From Escherichia sp. E1V33 (GTDB taxonomy: Bacteria > Pseudomonadota > Gammaproteobacteria > Enterobacterales > Enterobacteriaceae), in assembly GCF_004211955.1 (NCBI RefSeq), contig NZ_RHJI01000010.1, positions 434,001 to 498,000 of the forward strand: a stretch of 64,000 nucleotides of DNA. Reading direction: 5' to 3'. How positions within the stretch are numbered: position 1 is the stretch's first letter; every line of letters starts with the position of its first letter. This document shows positions 62,731 to 64,000 of the stretch, piece after piece. A program made the position numbers and the translations under genes. Under the pieces are notes generated by a model. That model had not been told where the DNA came from, did no database searches, and saw only the letters and a program-made list of their open reading frames with translations.

Positions 62731-64000
62731 ATGGTAACTCATCGTCAGCGCTACCGTGAAAAAGTCTCCCAGATGGTCAGCTGGGGGCACTGGTTTGCAC
62801 TGTTCAACATTCTGCTCTCACTAGTCATTGGCAGCCGTTACCTGTTTATCGCCGACTGGCCGACAACGCTTGCGGGTCGTATTTATTCCTACGTAAGTAT
62901 TATCGGCCACTTCAGCTTTCTGGTGTTCGCCACCTACTTGCTGATCCTCTTCCCGCTGACCTTTATCGTCGGCTCACAGAGGCTAATGAGGTTTTTGTCC
63001 GTCATTCTGGCCACTGTGGGAATGACGCTGTTACTGATCGACAGCGAAGTCTTTACTCGTTTCCATCTCCATCTTAATCCCATCGTCTGGCAATTGGTTA
63101 TCAACCCAGACGAAAATGAGATGGCGCGCGACTGGCAGCTAATGTTTATCAGCGTGCCAGTTATTTTATTGATTGAACTGGTGTTTGCGACGTGGAGCTG
63201 GCAAAAATTGCGCAGTCTGACGCGTCGTCGGCGCTTCGCCCGTCCGCTGGCTGCATTCTTATTTATCGCCTTTATCGCCTCACACGTAGTGTATATCTGG
63301 GCCGATGCTAACTTCTATCGCCCTATCACTATGCAGCGCGCCAACCTGCCGCTTTCGTACCCGATGACGGCGCGACGTTTTCTTGAGAAGCATGGTCTGC
63401 TTGATGCACAGGAGTATCAACGCCGTCTGATCGAGCAAGGAAATCCAGACGCTGTTTCCGTACAGTATCCGTTAAGCGAATTGCGCTACCGCGATATGGG
63501 CACCGGGCAGAATGTGCTGTTGATTACTGTCGATGGGCTGAACTACTCACGCTACGAGAAGCAGATGCCTTCACTGGCAGGTTTTGCTGAGCAAAATATT
63601 TCGTTCACGCGTCATATGAGTTCCGGCAACACTACCGACAACGGTATCTTTGGCTTGTTCTATGGCATCTCGCCAAGCTATATGGACGGTATTCTGTCGA
63701 CCCGTACGCCTGCGGCGTTAATTACCGCGCTCAACCAGCAAGGCTATCAGTTGGGCCTATTCTCGTCAGATGGCTTTACCAGTCCGCTTTATCGTCAGGC
63801 ATTGTTGTCAGACTTCTCTATGCCGAGCGTACATACACAATCCGATGAACAGACCGCCACGCAGTGGATCAACTGGCTTGGCCGCTACGCGCAAGAAGAT
63901 AACCGCTGGTTCTCGTGGGTATCTTTCAATGGCACCAATATTGACGACAGCAACCAGCAAGCATTTACCCGGAAATATAGCCGCGCGGCTGGTAATGTCG
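62731..64000 (+). CDS. yejM: Lipopolysaccharide regulator YejM (PbgA/LapC), N-terminal part
   Basis: First 423 codons of an inner-membrane protein usually 586 residues long; the gene runs off the right edge. N-terminal region: five membrane spans (residues about 20-190, with LFNILLSLVIGSRYLFI, FSFLVFATYLLILFPLTFIVG and FLSVILATVGMTLLLIDS). A basic linker follows, then a periplasmic sulfatase-like alkaline-phosphatase-fold domain (VLLITVDGLNYSRYEKQMPS, where the nucleophile position is not standard). It senses periplasmic LPS and controls LpxC degradation by FtsH through LapB. ATG preceded by AACAGGTT. Downstream of yejL by 19 bp. Confidence 0.95.
   Translation, partial: MVTHRQRYREKVSQMVSWGHWFALFNILLSLVIGSRYLFIADWPTTLAGRIYSYVSIIGHFSFLVFATYLLILFPLTFIVGSQRLMRFLSVILATVGMTLLLIDSEVFTRFHLHLNPIVWQLVINPDENEMARDWQLMFISVPVILLIELVFATWSWQKLRSLTRRRRFARPLAAFLFIAFIASHVVYIWADANFYRPITMQRANLPLSYPMTARRFLEKHGLLDAQEYQRRLIEQGNPDAVSVQYPLSELRYRDMGTGQNVLLITVDGLNYSRYEKQMPSLAGFAEQNISFTRHMSSGNTTDNGIFGLFYGISPSYMDGILSTRTPAALITALNQQGYQLGLFSSDGFTSPLYRQALLSDFSMPSVHTQSDEQTATQWINWLGRYAQEDNRWFSWVSFNGTNIDDSNQQAFTRKYSRAAGNV

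Overview
The window is ordinary enterobacterial chromosome. Gene content, gene order and protein sequences match the Escherichia coli region that runs from dld/pbpG to yejM. It looks like a natural E. coli strain, or a very close relative, and not K-12 itself. From memory of the K-12 proteins, many carry scattered substitutions (Dld, YeiG, YejA). mdtQ is one intact gene here, although K-12 carries it as a pseudogene. GalS and LpxT have different, shorter C-termini. I see no prophage, insertion sequence, integrase, tRNA, rRNA or CRISPR array.

Layout. 1-7.3 kb: the start of bglX, then respiratory D-lactate dehydrogenase (dld), a periplasmic murein endopeptidase (pbpG), membrane proteins yohC and yohD, reductase yohF, the outer-membrane efflux lipoprotein mdtQ and the 27-residue membrane peptide yohP. 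7.3-7.7 kb: a GC-rich, multi-hairpin non-coding element. 7.7-15 kb: tRNA dihydrouridine synthase dusC, the yohJK holin/antiholin-like pair, cytidine deaminase cdd behind CRP and CytR sites, sanA, yeiS, and preTA (pyrimidine reduction) behind a strong CRP site. 15-20 kb: the galactose importer mglBAC and its repressor galS, both with adjoining CRP and GalS sites. 20-30 kb: yeiB, folE, yeiG, the Fur-controlled siderophore receptor cirA, lysP, the LysR regulator yeiE facing yeiH, and nfo.

30-37.5 kb holds two parallel nucleoside-salvage modules. One is yeiI (sugar kinase), nupX (transporter) and rihB (ribohydrolase). The other is psuK (pseudouridine kinase), psuG (C-glycosidase) and psuT (transporter). 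Regulator yeiL lies between them. NupX and PsuT are close paralogues and share a hairpin just upstream. 37.5-41.7 kb is the fructose PTS operon fruBKA with two Cra operators. 42-49 kb has setB, yeiW, the EF-P paralogue efpL (yeiP), yeiQ, the COG0523 GTPase yeiR, lpxT and the murein endopeptidase mepS. 49-64 kb has the phosphodiesterase rtn (pdeN), the peptide ABC importer yejABEF, yejG, bcr, rsuA, the helicase radD, rplY, yejK, yejL and the first 423 codons of yejM (pbgA/lapC).

Short REP/BIME palindromes sit between many transcription units. No convincing new multi-gene system is present. The points most worth a second look are non-coding: the structured element at 7.4-7.6 kb, the shared nupX/psuT leader hairpin, the tandem 18-bp repeat upstream of psuK, the palindrome between yeiE and yeiH, and the nested palindrome downstream of efpL.
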